Source of the DNA: OCS116 cluster bacterium
Lineage (GTDB): Bacteria > Pseudomonadota > Alphaproteobacteria > Rhizobiales > OSC116
Assembly: GCA_002402005.2 (NCBI GenBank)
Contig: NVUS02000284.1
Coordinates: forward strand, 1-12,903
DNA: 12,903 bases
Direction of reading: 5' to 3'
The notes under the pieces are model-generated. The model was given only the letters and a program-made list of their open reading frames with translations, did not search any database and was not told where the DNA came from. This document shows positions 7,339 through 12,903 of this stretch, piece by piece (the first letter of the stretch is position 1; the number at the start of each line of letters is the position of its first letter). The position numbers and the translations under genes were made by a program.

Positions 7339-7490
7339 TGGTACCGCGTCGGCCGTGAGTTGATCAAGATCTCGGGATACCTAAAGTATAGGTGGGCGCC
7401 AAATAAACTAGACCACGATCTAATCAGGGTCAGCTCCCTAGAGAAAAGTAAGGCCCCGGAGAAATATCACCGCACCAACCGCGCAGCCAC
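7339..7490 (-). ncRNA. ssrS: 6S RNA (alphaproteobacterial type)
   Basis: About 152 nt on the minus strand that closely follow the alphaproteobacterial 6S pattern as I recall it. They contain a CCGGGGCCUUAC block, AGGGAGCUGACCCUGA, UUUGGCGCCCACCU, and a small ACCUA/UAGGU hairpin. The ends form a closing stem: UGG..GCG..CGGUU near the 5' end pairs with GGCCG..CGC..CCA near the 3' end, with mismatches. 6S RNA mimics an open promoter and sequesters sigma-70-type RNA polymerase in stationary phase. Its place directly upstream of the cyclo-ligase gene is conserved across proteobacteria. The exact ends are estimates. No U-run terminator follows, so a transcript running into the cyclo-ligase gene is expected. 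The promoter is unclear; a TAAATA element lies just upstream at about 7494-7499. Confidence 0.88.
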
Positions 7491-7534
7491 TTATATTTAA
7501 GGCAAAAAACCAAATAATGGAAGCTATTTTTCAT

Positions 7535-8431
7535 TCAAAATGACTTATGGCCTTCAATTTTATCTGTCACCATATTCAAATTCTGAATCAGATGTTTCTT
7601 GACCAACCTTATCCGCGCAGATGTTTGCGTATCTGAATTGGCCAATACCCACAAATTGGCATTGGATTTCCATGGCAATTCAGGCACATTTTTTACGCCC
7701 TTTTGGTTGTCTCCCAAAAAACATGGTGTGCATGTAAGGCCAAAACCATGCGCCGCAAGCTCCAACTTTTCAGCAAAACCATAAACATAGTCTATTGGCG
7801 AGGCTTCATCTATTTTCCCCTTCGCCCAAAACGGAAACTCATCTTCTGGCCGCGTGGCAATCAACGAAATAAGCGGCAGTTGATTTGGTTTATCTGCCAT
7901 TTGGTGATGTAAATCATCCGCTATCTTTGTTGCTCCATATACCGCCCACCCCACGTTACAAATCATTTCACCAATTAGGTTCTCATCAGGCTTAGCTGTA
8001 ATGCGCAGCACAATATCCGCCTTACGCCGAGGCAAATCAATAATGTCATCTTCCGCCGCAAATACCAACCGAATGGCTGGATATTCCGCCCGAAACACCT
8101 CCAAGGCAGGCGCGATTAAAGTCGGTATGGTGATGGCAGGTGCCGAAATACACACAGTCCCAGCAAGCTCCTGTCCGTGCGCATGGGCAATGCGCGCCGC
8201 TTCATTGGCCGATTGTTCCATAGTTTCGGCCAAACGCGCCAACTGTTCGCCTAACGGCGTCACAACCCAACTTAGCGATGCCCTATCCACCAAGCGCACC
8301 TTAAGCTGCCGCTCCAAAGCCGCCATGCGGCGCGACACTGTCGCGTGGCTAATGCCCAATTCTTTTGATGCCGCACTGGCCGTACCACCGCGCCAAACAG
8401 CCAACAATATCCGTAAATCATCCCATTCCAT
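7535..8431 (-). CDS. LysR-family transcriptional regulator
   Basis: 298 aa. The N-terminal winged helix-turn-helix is at about residues 1-60 (WDDLRILLAVWRGG, then TASAASKELGISHATVSRRM with LERQLKVRLVDR). The linker helix is at about 60-85 and a periplasmic-binding-protein-like effector domain at about 90-285. I start it at the ATG at 8431, five bases after AAAGG. A GTG at 8500 in the same frame would add 23 residues ahead of the canonical LysR start, and would require translating through the palindrome and promoter elements. It is divergent from a small membrane protein gene, the usual arrangement of a LysR regulator and its target. Its effector is unknown. The pair separates zapA from the 6S RNA gene, so it looks like an insertion into a conserved block. 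Confidence 0.92.
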   Translation of the reverse strand: MEWDDLRILLAVWRGGTASAASKELGISHATVSRRMAALERQLKVRLVDRASLSWVVTPLGEQLARLAETMEQSANEAARIAHAHGQELAGTVCISAPAITIPTLIAPALEVFRAEYPAIRLVFAAEDDIIDLPRRKADIVLRITAKPDENLIGEMICNVGWAVYGATKIADDLHHQMADKPNQLPLISLIATRPEDEFPFWAKGKIDEASPIDYVYGFAEKLELAAHGFGLTCTPCFLGDNQKGVKNVPELPWKSNANLWVLANSDTQTSARIRLVKKHLIQNLNMVTDKIEGHKSF

Positions 8432-8438
8432 AAAAACC

Positions 8439-8460
8439 TTTCGTGCATATATGCACGAAA
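8439..8460. promoter_or_regulatory. Perfect 22-bp palindrome, likely LysR operator
   Basis: A perfect inverted repeat with no spacer; the left half is TTTCGTGCATA and the centre lies between 8449 and 8450. It ends nine bases before the lysR ATG and overlaps the lysR -10 candidate. It is centred about 65 bp upstream of the start predicted for the divergent gene, the classical position of a LysR recognition site. Binding here would both activate the membrane gene and repress lysR. The symmetry is seen; the binding is inferred. Confidence 0.75.
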
Positions 8461-8487
8461 TATGTGCGGTTTTGTCCATTGTGTCAA
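8459..8487 (-). promoter_or_regulatory. Candidate lysR promoter
   Basis: On the minus strand, a consensus TTGACA (8482-8487), a 17-bp spacer and CATATT (4 of 6 bases of the -10, 8459-8464). Predicted initiation falls inside the 22-bp palindrome, which suits autorepression. Confidence 0.55.
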
Positions 8488-8507
8488 ATATTACCGTCAC
8501 CTATATT
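8479..8507 (+). promoter_or_regulatory. Candidate promoter of the small membrane protein gene
   Basis: TTGTGT (weak -35, 8479-8484), a 17-bp spacer and TATATT (5 of 6 bases of the -10, 8502-8507). A weak -35 with a good -10 is typical of activator-dependent promoters. Its -35 overlaps the -35 of the divergent lysR promoter. Confidence 0.5.
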
Positions 8508-8520
8508 CAGCTCAACATTA
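8505..8520. repeat. 16-bp intergenic repeat, copy 2
   Basis: Exact copy, same orientation, of the element at 2379-2394 (ATTCAGCTCAACATTA). Here it overlaps the end of the -10 candidate and the predicted leader of the membrane protein gene. Confidence 0.5.
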
Positions 8521-8524
8521 AATT

Positions 8525-8531
8525 AAGGAGG
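8525..8531 (+). promoter_or_regulatory. Strong ribosome binding site
   Basis: AAGGAGG, near-perfect complement to the 16S rRNA 3' end, five bases before the ATG at 8537. It is the strongest Shine-Dalgarno in the window and is good evidence that the small gene is real and well translated. Confidence 0.85.
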
Positions 8532-8536
8532 CAGAA

Positions 8537-8929
8537 ATGTTAGAAATGATGAAAGCTTCGGCAAAACTACCCCTAAATGTAAAAATCTGGATGGGCATTA
8601 TGATGCTAACCTTTTTGCTACACATACCTTATTATGACAGCCCCATACATTTGGCCAATATGCTGGCATTTTTCCTCACCGCAATGATTATCGCCCCCAT
8701 TGGCTTTGCGATGTCTAAAAACGTAAATTCATTGGCCGTTGCACATTTTGTTGCATGGCCGATCATGCTAGCCAAAGGTGTATTCGAATACACAAATGGC
8801 CGCATAGATTTCGGCACCACCGCGGGCATAATTCTACTAGCAGGCTACGCAATTTTCGCCATTTCGCTAATATTAGACTTCAAAATACTGATGGATGAGC
8901 TACGCAAAGTCAGCACCGCCTCCGCATAA
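8537..8929 (+). CDS. Small four-helix inner-membrane protein, function unknown
   Basis: 130 aa; I do not recognise the family. Four hydrophobic segments are visible at about residues 16-33, 39-59, 65-83 and 93-113, with a short cytoplasmic-looking charged tail at 114-125 (DFKILMDELRK). Polar residues that could matter within or near the helices are His29, His38, His70, Lys80 and Glu84. There is no signal peptide and no lipobox. The gene has a very strong Shine-Dalgarno and its own promoter candidate, and is divergent from the LysR regulator, whose likely operator lies upstream. It is therefore the probable regulated target. It converges on zapA with a hairpin between them. It could be an exporter-like or quinone/redox-associated small membrane protein, but nothing in the sequence proves a role. 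Confidence 0.85.
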   Translation: MLEMMKASAKLPLNVKIWMGIMMLTFLLHIPYYDSPIHLANMLAFFLTAMIIAPIGFAMSKNVNSLAVAHFVAWPIMLAKGVFEYTNGRIDFGTTAGIILLAGYAIFAISLILDFKILMDELRKVSTASA

Positions 8930-8962
8930 ACACAACATTTCCGCCCCTCACATCCAAGCCCA

Positions 8963-9002
8963 CCATTCATTTCAGTGAGCGCGTGTTCGCTGAAATGTAT
9001 GG
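8963..9002 (+). terminator. Hairpin after the membrane protein gene
   Basis: An 18-pair stem with one T-T mismatch (8967/8998) and a GCGT loop, located 33 bases after the stop. It includes two G-U wobbles that pair only in the plus-strand RNA; on the minus strand they become A-C mismatches. It thus best fits a 3' end structure of the plus-strand transcript. No U-run follows, so it may stabilise the 3' end or act with Rho rather than be a classical terminator. Confidence 0.5.
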
Positions 9003-9058
9003 GAATTGTGGAAAAAAGGGTAAATAGAAATTCAGAATTTGCAGTTAATTTGCAAGCA

Positions 9059-9445
9059 TCAAGACGGTATCACCGCATCACGGTTGACGTTACCTTCAAC
9101 CTGCTCGGTCAGCTTCTGCACCCGCTCAGCCACTTGATCTAGCACTTGTGCAATATTCGCCTCGGCCGCATGCTTCTCTTTATTGGTCATGTCATAAAAC
9201 CGTTTTAAGCTTTGCACTTCTTGCTCCAGCGCCTCAAGCCGCCCAACGGCTTCAAACAATTCATCAGCTGCGGTTAAGCCAGCTAGCAAAAACAATTTAC
9301 TATCGCCATGCACTGTGCCGGTATCTCTAAATTGACGCACGCGCACGTCTAAATATTCGGCCAATTCGCTAATGTGGTTTTCTTCGCCAGGGTTGCACGA
9401 AATCGGGAAAGCCCGGCCATTTACTGTTACAATCACTTCAGCCAT
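9059..9445 (-). CDS. zapA: ZapA-like cell division protein
   Basis: 128 aa. ZapA binds FtsZ filaments and promotes Z-ring bundling. The N-terminal strand region MAEVIVTVNGRAFPISCNPGEENHISELAEYLDVRV matches the family's globular head. A hydrophobic helix SKLFLLAGLTAADELFEA leads into a C-terminal coiled coil at about 60-115. The start ATG at 9445 overlaps the TGA of the upstream coiled-coil gene by one base. A GTG directly before it at 9448 is a less likely start. ZapA next to 6S RNA and the cyclo-ligase is a widely conserved order; here the LysR module intervenes. Confidence 0.88.
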   Translation of the reverse strand: MAEVIVTVNGRAFPISCNPGEENHISELAEYLDVRVRQFRDTGTVHGDSKLFLLAGLTAADELFEAVGRLEALEQEVQSLKRFYDMTNKEKHAAEANIAQVLDQVAERVQKLTEQVEGNVNRDAVIPS

Positions 9446-9729
9446 CACACATCACCATCTTCATTTAACAAAAGCGCCAATTGTTGCATCGCCACATCAA
9501 CCCGAGTCTCTATTTCTTGATTGACTGATTCGAGGCTTTCAATTTTGGCTTTGGCGTCATCCAATTGCGCCGCCAATTGGCTTCTGTCTTCAATCAACAT
9601 GTTCAGCTCTTCGGCCATGCCAGTGCTAGCAGCGGCGCCATTGGCTTGCTTCATCAGCGCATTGTCCAGCGCGTCAAATGATTTTTCTAAATTTAGCAGG
9701 CTTTGCTTAATAATGTGATCCAATTCCAT
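9445..9729 (-). CDS. DUF4164-type coiled-coil protein
   Basis: 94 aa, predicted mostly helical. A heptad-rich coiled coil runs from about residue 38 to 88 (ELNMLIEDRSQLAAQLDDAK onward), preceded by a helix at 4-28. It resembles the DUF4164 proteins encoded next to zapA in many alphaproteobacteria, possibly a ZapB-like partner of ZapA; that role is inferred from position and shape only. The stop overlaps the zapA start, so the two are made together. There is no Shine-Dalgarno, and a -10-like TATATT ends seven bases before the ATG, which suggests a leaderless transcript. Confidence 0.8.
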   Translation of the reverse strand: MELDHIIKQSLLNLEKSFDALDNALMKQANGAAASTGMAEELNMLIEDRSQLAAQLDDAKAKIESLESVNQEIETRVDVAMQQLALLLNEDGDV

Positions 9730-9736
9730 ATTTGCG

Positions 9737-9765
9737 AATATATCTAAACAAGATGAATATGCAAA
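9737..9765 (-). promoter_or_regulatory. Candidate leaderless promoter of the DUF4164-zapA pair
   Basis: On the minus strand, TTTGCA (4 of 6 bases, 9760-9765), a 17-bp spacer and TATATT (5 of 6 bases, 9737-9742). Initiation at the normal distance would fall at or next to the A of the ATG at 9729. Confidence 0.5.
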
Positions 9766-9943
9766 CTTTAAAAGACAATCTGGTTAGATGAAGCTTTTTT
9801 CGCGATTTACCCACAAAAAACCGTTATTTTCACAAATAAACCCGTAAAATCACAAAAATTAGTCGCTTCAACAGCCTATAACGACTCAAAATAGAATTTA
9901 GCTCAAATAAGGCAAAAAAAAGGCAGTTTATTGTCACTTTCCA

Positions 9944-9973
9944 TTGACTTTAACCTTTAAATGCTATTTTGAT
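9944..9973 (+). promoter_or_regulatory. Candidate tkt promoter
   Basis: TTGACT (5 of 6 bases, 9944-9949), an 18-bp spacer and TTTGAT (4 of 6 bases, 9968-9973). The predicted leader is about 50 nt. A TATTTT at 9965-9970 is an alternative -10 but with a short 15-bp spacer. Confidence 0.4.
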
Positions 9974-9989
9974 AGCCCCAAATTTTAAA

Positions 9990-10009
9990 GTCTTTAATTC
10001 AATAAAGAC
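9990..10009 (+). other. AT-rich hairpin in the tkt leader
   Basis: GTCTTTA and TAAAGAC form a 7-bp stem with a 6-base loop, ending 21 bases before the tkt ATG and 6 bases before its AGGG site. It is weak and might modulate ribosome access; it may be chance in AT-rich DNA. Confidence 0.3.
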
Positions 10010-10030
10010 ATAGAATAGGGTTTTTAAAAA

Positions 10031-12034
10031 ATGACAATCTCCGAAACCGAAAAATTAACAAATATGGCCACCGCCATTCGGGCTTTGGCTATGGATGCCA
10101 TCCAAAATTGTGGCAACGGCCATCCCGGTTTGCCCATGGGCAGCGCCGACATTGCAACGGTTTTATTTTCCAAGTTTTTAAATGTAGACCCGAAAGACCC
10201 AACATGGGCCGATAGAGACCGTTTCGTGCTCTCAGCTGGTCATGGTTCTATGCTGCAATATGCAGTTCATCATTTGCTTGGTTATGAAGATATGACCATT
10301 GAGCAACTTAAAAACCTGCGTCAAATGGGTTCTATCACCGCTGGCCATCCAGAATATGGTCATGTGCAAGGCGTTGAAGCCACCACTGGCCCACTTGGCC
10401 AAGGCATTTCGATGGCGGTTGGCATGGCAATGGGTGAGCGCATGATGAATGCCCGCTTTGGCGATGAGCTGGTTGACCATTATACCTATGTGCTTGCCGG
10501 CGACGGTTGCCTGATGGAAGGCATTAGCCAAGAAGCCATTGCCTTGGCTGGCCATATGAAATTGAACAAAATGATTGTGCTGTGGGATGACAATAACATC
10601 ACCATTGATGGCAATGTAGCTCTATCTGACAGCACCAACCAACAAATGCGCTTCGAAGCTTGTGGTTGGAATGTACTTTCATGTGATGGCCATAATTTCG
10701 CTGAAATTGAAGCGGCGCTTGATGCTGCCAAAACCAGCGACAGACCCACAATGATTGCTTGTAAAACCATTATTGGTTTTGGTGCGCCTAACAAACAAGG
10801 TACATCTGGCGCGCATGGCGCAGCATTGGGCGATGACGAAATTGTTGCGGCTCGTGAATTTTTAAACTGGCCACATGCGCCATTTGAAATTCCGTGCGAA
10901 ATACGTGACGCATGGCGTTTGGCCGGCCTTAAATCTTGCCGCGCGCATAAAAACTGGAAAAAACGCCATGATGAGCTGGACGCCGAAACCAGAGGCGAAT
11001 TTGACCGTTTGATGCGTGGCGATTTGCCAGCTGGCCTCAACAAAGCCATTGCAGCCTATAAACAAGAGCTTGCCAAAGACCAACCTAAAGTGGCAACACG
11101 CAAAGCCTCACAAATGGCTTTGGAAGTGATTAATGCCATCATCCCTGAAACAGTGGGTGGGTCTGCCGATCTAACTGGCTCTAACCTGACCAAAACTTCA
11201 CAAACTCAAGACATTACCCCTGATGATTTCTCTGGCCGTTTCATCAATTATGGCATCAGAGAACATGTGATGGGCGCAGTGATGAATGGTTTGGCCTTAC
11301 ATGGCGGTTTCATTCCTTATTCCGGTACATTCTTTGTCTTTACCGATTATTTACGCCCTGCCCTACGTTTGGGTGCAATTATGGGTTTGCACAATATATA
11401 TGTAATGACACATGACAGCATTGGCGTTGGCGAAGATGGCCCGACCCATCAACCTGTTGAGCATTTGGCCTCGGTACGTTGCATGCCAAATGTAAATGTA
11501 TTCCGCCCTTGTGATGCAACCGAAACTGCCGAATGTTGGCAGCTGGCCATTCAGGACAAAAGCCGCCCTTCCATCATCTGTCTAACCCGCCAAGGCTTGC
11601 CTGCGGTGCGTACCGAATATAGCGAAAAAAATCTTTGTTCATACGGTGCTTATGAAGTGGCTAGCCATGATGATGCAGATGTATCTATCTTTGCGACCGG
11701 TTCAGAAGTTGAAATTGCACTTGAAGCCAAAGAAGAGTTAACCCGTCAAGGCATTAGCTCACGTGTGGTTTCTGTACCTAGCTTTGGGGCTTTTGAAGCA
11801 CAATCAGACGCTTATAAAGCCGAAATATTGGGCAATTCTAAAGTCAATGTAGCGGTAGAAGCTGCGGTGCGTATGGGTTGGGATCAATTCATTGGTCGTG
11901 ACGGCATCTTTATTGGTATGAGTAGCTTTGGCGCTTCTGCACCGATGCAAGAGCTTTACAAACATTTTGGCATCACTGCTGAAAATTTAGTCAGCCAAGT
12001 GGTGGCAAAGTTAGAAAACATCGACAATAACTAA
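10031..12034 (+). CDS. tkt: Transketolase
   Basis: 667 aa, full length. This cytoplasmic thiamine-diphosphate enzyme transfers two-carbon units between ketoses and aldoses in the pentose phosphate pathway. Visible features are His31 (GNGHPGLPMG), His71 (SAGHGSML), and the ThDP/Mg motif GDGCLMEG (157-164) running to DDNNITID (186-193). The catalytic Glu411 is in YGIREHVMG, and the pyrimidine-domain signature HDSIGVGEDGPTHQPVEH lies at 461-478. The C-terminal domain spans about 535-667. An AGGG site lies upstream of the ATG. The gene diverges from the zapA pair and precedes gap, the tkt-gap order common in alphaproteobacteria. Nothing suggests truncation. Confidence 0.98.
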   Translation: MTISETEKLTNMATAIRALAMDAIQNCGNGHPGLPMGSADIATVLFSKFLNVDPKDPTWADRDRFVLSAGHGSMLQYAVHHLLGYEDMTIEQLKNLRQMGSITAGHPEYGHVQGVEATTGPLGQGISMAVGMAMGERMMNARFGDELVDHYTYVLAGDGCLMEGISQEAIALAGHMKLNKMIVLWDDNNITIDGNVALSDSTNQQMRFEACGWNVLSCDGHNFAEIEAALDAAKTSDRPTMIACKTIIGFGAPNKQGTSGAHGAALGDDEIVAAREFLNWPHAPFEIPCEIRDAWRLAGLKSCRAHKNWKKRHDELDAETRGEFDRLMRGDLPAGLNKAIAAYKQELAKDQPKVATRKASQMALEVINAIIPETVGGSADLTGSNLTKTSQTQDITPDDFSGRFINYGIREHVMGAVMNGLALHGGFIPYSGTFFVFTDYLRPALRLGAIMGLHNIYVMTHDSIGVGEDGPTHQPVEHLASVRCMPNVNVFRPCDATETAECWQLAIQDKSRPSIICLTRQGLPAVRTEYSEKNLCSYGAYEVASHDDADVSIFATGSEVEIALEAKEELTRQGISSRVVSVPSFGAFEAQSDAYKAEILGNSKVNVAVEAAVRMGWDQFIGRDGIFIGMSSFGASAPMQELYKHFGITAENLVSQVVAKLENIDNN

Positions 12035-12211
12035 ATTATTGGGCAATTAGACTTAAAACATAAAGAAAATTGACATTATATTGCTATTTATTGGCGACAA
12101 ATGCCAAAAAAATGTTTAAAGTCTTGGTGAATTGGGCACTCAAAGTTTGGGTTTTCGTTTTTGGAGACTCAAACCATTTACAACTGTCATTTCTTATAAG
12201 GAATTAAAAAT
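12035..12211 (+). promoter_or_regulatory. tkt-gap intergenic region, probable gap promoter/leader
   Basis: 177 bp with no gene. It contains a consensus-like TTGACA at 12070-12075 without a convincing -10 at the right distance, and a 5-bp stem (12091-12095 with 12103-12107). An 11-base TTTAAAGTCTT at 12115-12125 also occurs upstream of tkt at 9984-9994. An AAGGA ribosome binding site lies nine bases before the gap ATG. No strong terminator for tkt is seen, so tkt-gap read-through is possible. Confidence 0.4.
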
Positions 12212-12903
12212 ATGACAATTCGTGTTGCTATTAACGGCTTTGGCCGTATCGGACGTAACATTTTACGTGCAATCGCAGAAGAAGGCCGTACAGATGTACA
12301 AGTTGTGGCGATTAATGACCTTGGTTCAAACGAAACCAATGCATTATTATTCAAACGCGATAGCGTACATGGCCCATTCCCAGGAGCTGTCACTCAAAAT
12401 GATGACATTTTGAACGTTGGTTTCGGCGACATTAAAATGACTGCCATCCGCAACCCAGAAGAATTGCCGTGGAAAGAGCTTAACATTGACATCGTATTTG
12501 AATGTACTGGTTTCTTTGTTTCACATGAAGCTGCCTCTTTGCATCTTAAAGCTGGCGCCAAACGCGTGCTTATCTCTGCACCTGGTAAAAATTCAGATGC
12601 CACCATCGTTTATGGCGTGAATGACAGTGTTTTGACTGCCAAAGACATTATTGTTTCTAACGCATCATGCACAACCAATTGCTTGGCACCTGTTGCCTCT
12701 GTATTGCAAGAAGTTTGTGGCATTGAAGCAGCGTTCATGACTACGATTCATGCTTACACTGGCGATCAACGCATTCTAGATACAGATCATAGCGACCCAC
12801 GCCGCGCTCGTGCTGCTGCTTTGTCTATGATCCCAACATCTACTGGCGCTGCCAAAGCCATTGGCTTGGTAATCCCTGAGTTGAACGGCAAATTTGAAGG
12901 CAC
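12212..12903 (+). CDS. gap: Glyceraldehyde-3-phosphate dehydrogenase, type I, N-terminal part
   Basis: 230 complete codons are present and the gene runs off the right edge; the usual length is about 335 aa. The NAD-binding Rossmann start MTIRVAINGFGRIGRNILRA has the GFGRIGR loop at 9-15, and Asp36 lies in VVAINDLG. The catalytic-site motif SNASCTTNCLAP is at 149-160 with Cys153 as the nucleophile. The phosphate-binding region RRARAAALSMIPTSTGAAKA follows, so the visible part looks fully functional. It interconverts glyceraldehyde-3-phosphate and 1,3-bisphosphoglycerate. Start: the ATG at 12212, after AAGGAATTAAAAAT. It is downstream of tkt in the same direction; pgk would be expected next. 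Confidence 0.97.
   Translation, partial: MTIRVAINGFGRIGRNILRAIAEEGRTDVQVVAINDLGSNETNALLFKRDSVHGPFPGAVTQNDDILNVGFGDIKMTAIRNPEELPWKELNIDIVFECTGFFVSHEAASLHLKAGAKRVLISAPGKNSDATIVYGVNDSVLTAKDIIVSNASCTTNCLAPVASVLQEVCGIEAAFMTTIHAYTGDQRILDTDHSDPRRARAAALSMIPTSTGAAKAIGLVIPELNGKFEG

Larger units (their letters stand above)
9730..10030. other. 301-bp divergent intergenic region
   Basis: AT-rich, with no coding potential that I can support on either strand. It holds the leaderless promoter candidate of the DUF4164 gene on the left and the tkt promoter candidate and leader hairpin on the right. The middle (about 9790-9930) has A- and T-runs but no clear operator or RNA gene. Confidence 0.7.

Noticed and set aside
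7497..7510. Promoter for 6S RNA
   Set aside because: A TAAATA element lies at a suitable distance, but I could not find a convincing -35 partner, so it is mentioned only in the 6S entry.
8001..8543. 180-codon plus-strand frame antisense to lysR
   Set aside because: It overlaps the clear LysR helix-turn-helix coding region, has no ribosome binding site and no recognisable domain, and runs into the strong start of the membrane protein gene.
10486..11049. 187-codon minus-strand frame inside tkt
   Set aside because: Shadow of the transketolase coding sequence; no start signal and no domain.
12091..12107. Terminator between tkt and gap
   Set aside because: The stem is only 5 bp and is followed by A rather than T on the plus strand, so it is not an intrinsic terminator for tkt.
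1..12903. CRISPR arrays, tRNA genes, insertion-sequence ends, toxin-antitoxin pairs
   Set aside because: None was seen on either strand: no regularly spaced repeats, no transposase motifs, no tRNA-like cloverleaf that I could recognise.

Overview
The window comes from an alphaproteobacterial chromosome of moderate, rather low GC (judged by eye). The backbone order, read right to left, is gap - tkt - DUF4164-type coiled-coil gene - zapA - 6S RNA - 5-formyl-THF cyclo-ligase - YmdB-like phosphoesterase - yebC - ruvC - ruvA - ruvB - ybgC - tolQ - tolR - tolA - tolB. From memory this resembles the order in Hyphomicrobiales (Rhizobiales) and relatives. I cannot fix the genus.

Positions 1-2271 (minus strand) hold the Tol part of the Tol-Pal envelope system: tolQ, tolR, tolA and the signal-peptide start of tolB, running off the left edge. 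A promoter candidate for tolQ lies in the 171-bp gap after ybgC. Positions 2443-5828 (minus) are a tightly packed unit, yebC-ruvC-ruvA-ruvB-ybgC, with gaps of 3, 3, 0 and -4 nt. A good promoter candidate for it overlaps the stop codon of the upstream phosphoesterase gene. Positions 5912-7322 (minus) carry the phosphoesterase and the folate enzyme. Immediately before them, at about 7339-7490, is an unmistakable alphaproteobacterial 6S RNA gene, so the ancient ssrS-fau (ygfA) pairing is kept.

Positions 7535-8929 are the accessory part: a LysR-type regulator (minus) and a divergent four-helix small membrane protein (plus) inserted between zapA and the 6S RNA gene. Their shared intergenic region has overlapping promoter candidates. 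It also has a perfect 22-bp palindrome placed where a LysR regulator would activate the membrane gene and repress itself. An 18-pair hairpin (one mismatch) closes the plus-strand gene. This two-gene module is the least characterised element of the window.

Positions 9059-9729 (minus) hold zapA and a DUF4164-type coiled-coil gene that seems to be expressed from a leaderless transcript. A 301-bp divergent region separates it from tkt (plus). After a 177-bp gap comes gap (GAPDH), cut by the right edge. tkt and gap serve the pentose phosphate/Calvin and glycolytic pathways; a pgk gene would be expected next.

Start codons were reassigned for ruvC, the phosphoesterase, the cyclo-ligase, lysR and zapA; reasons are given in each entry.
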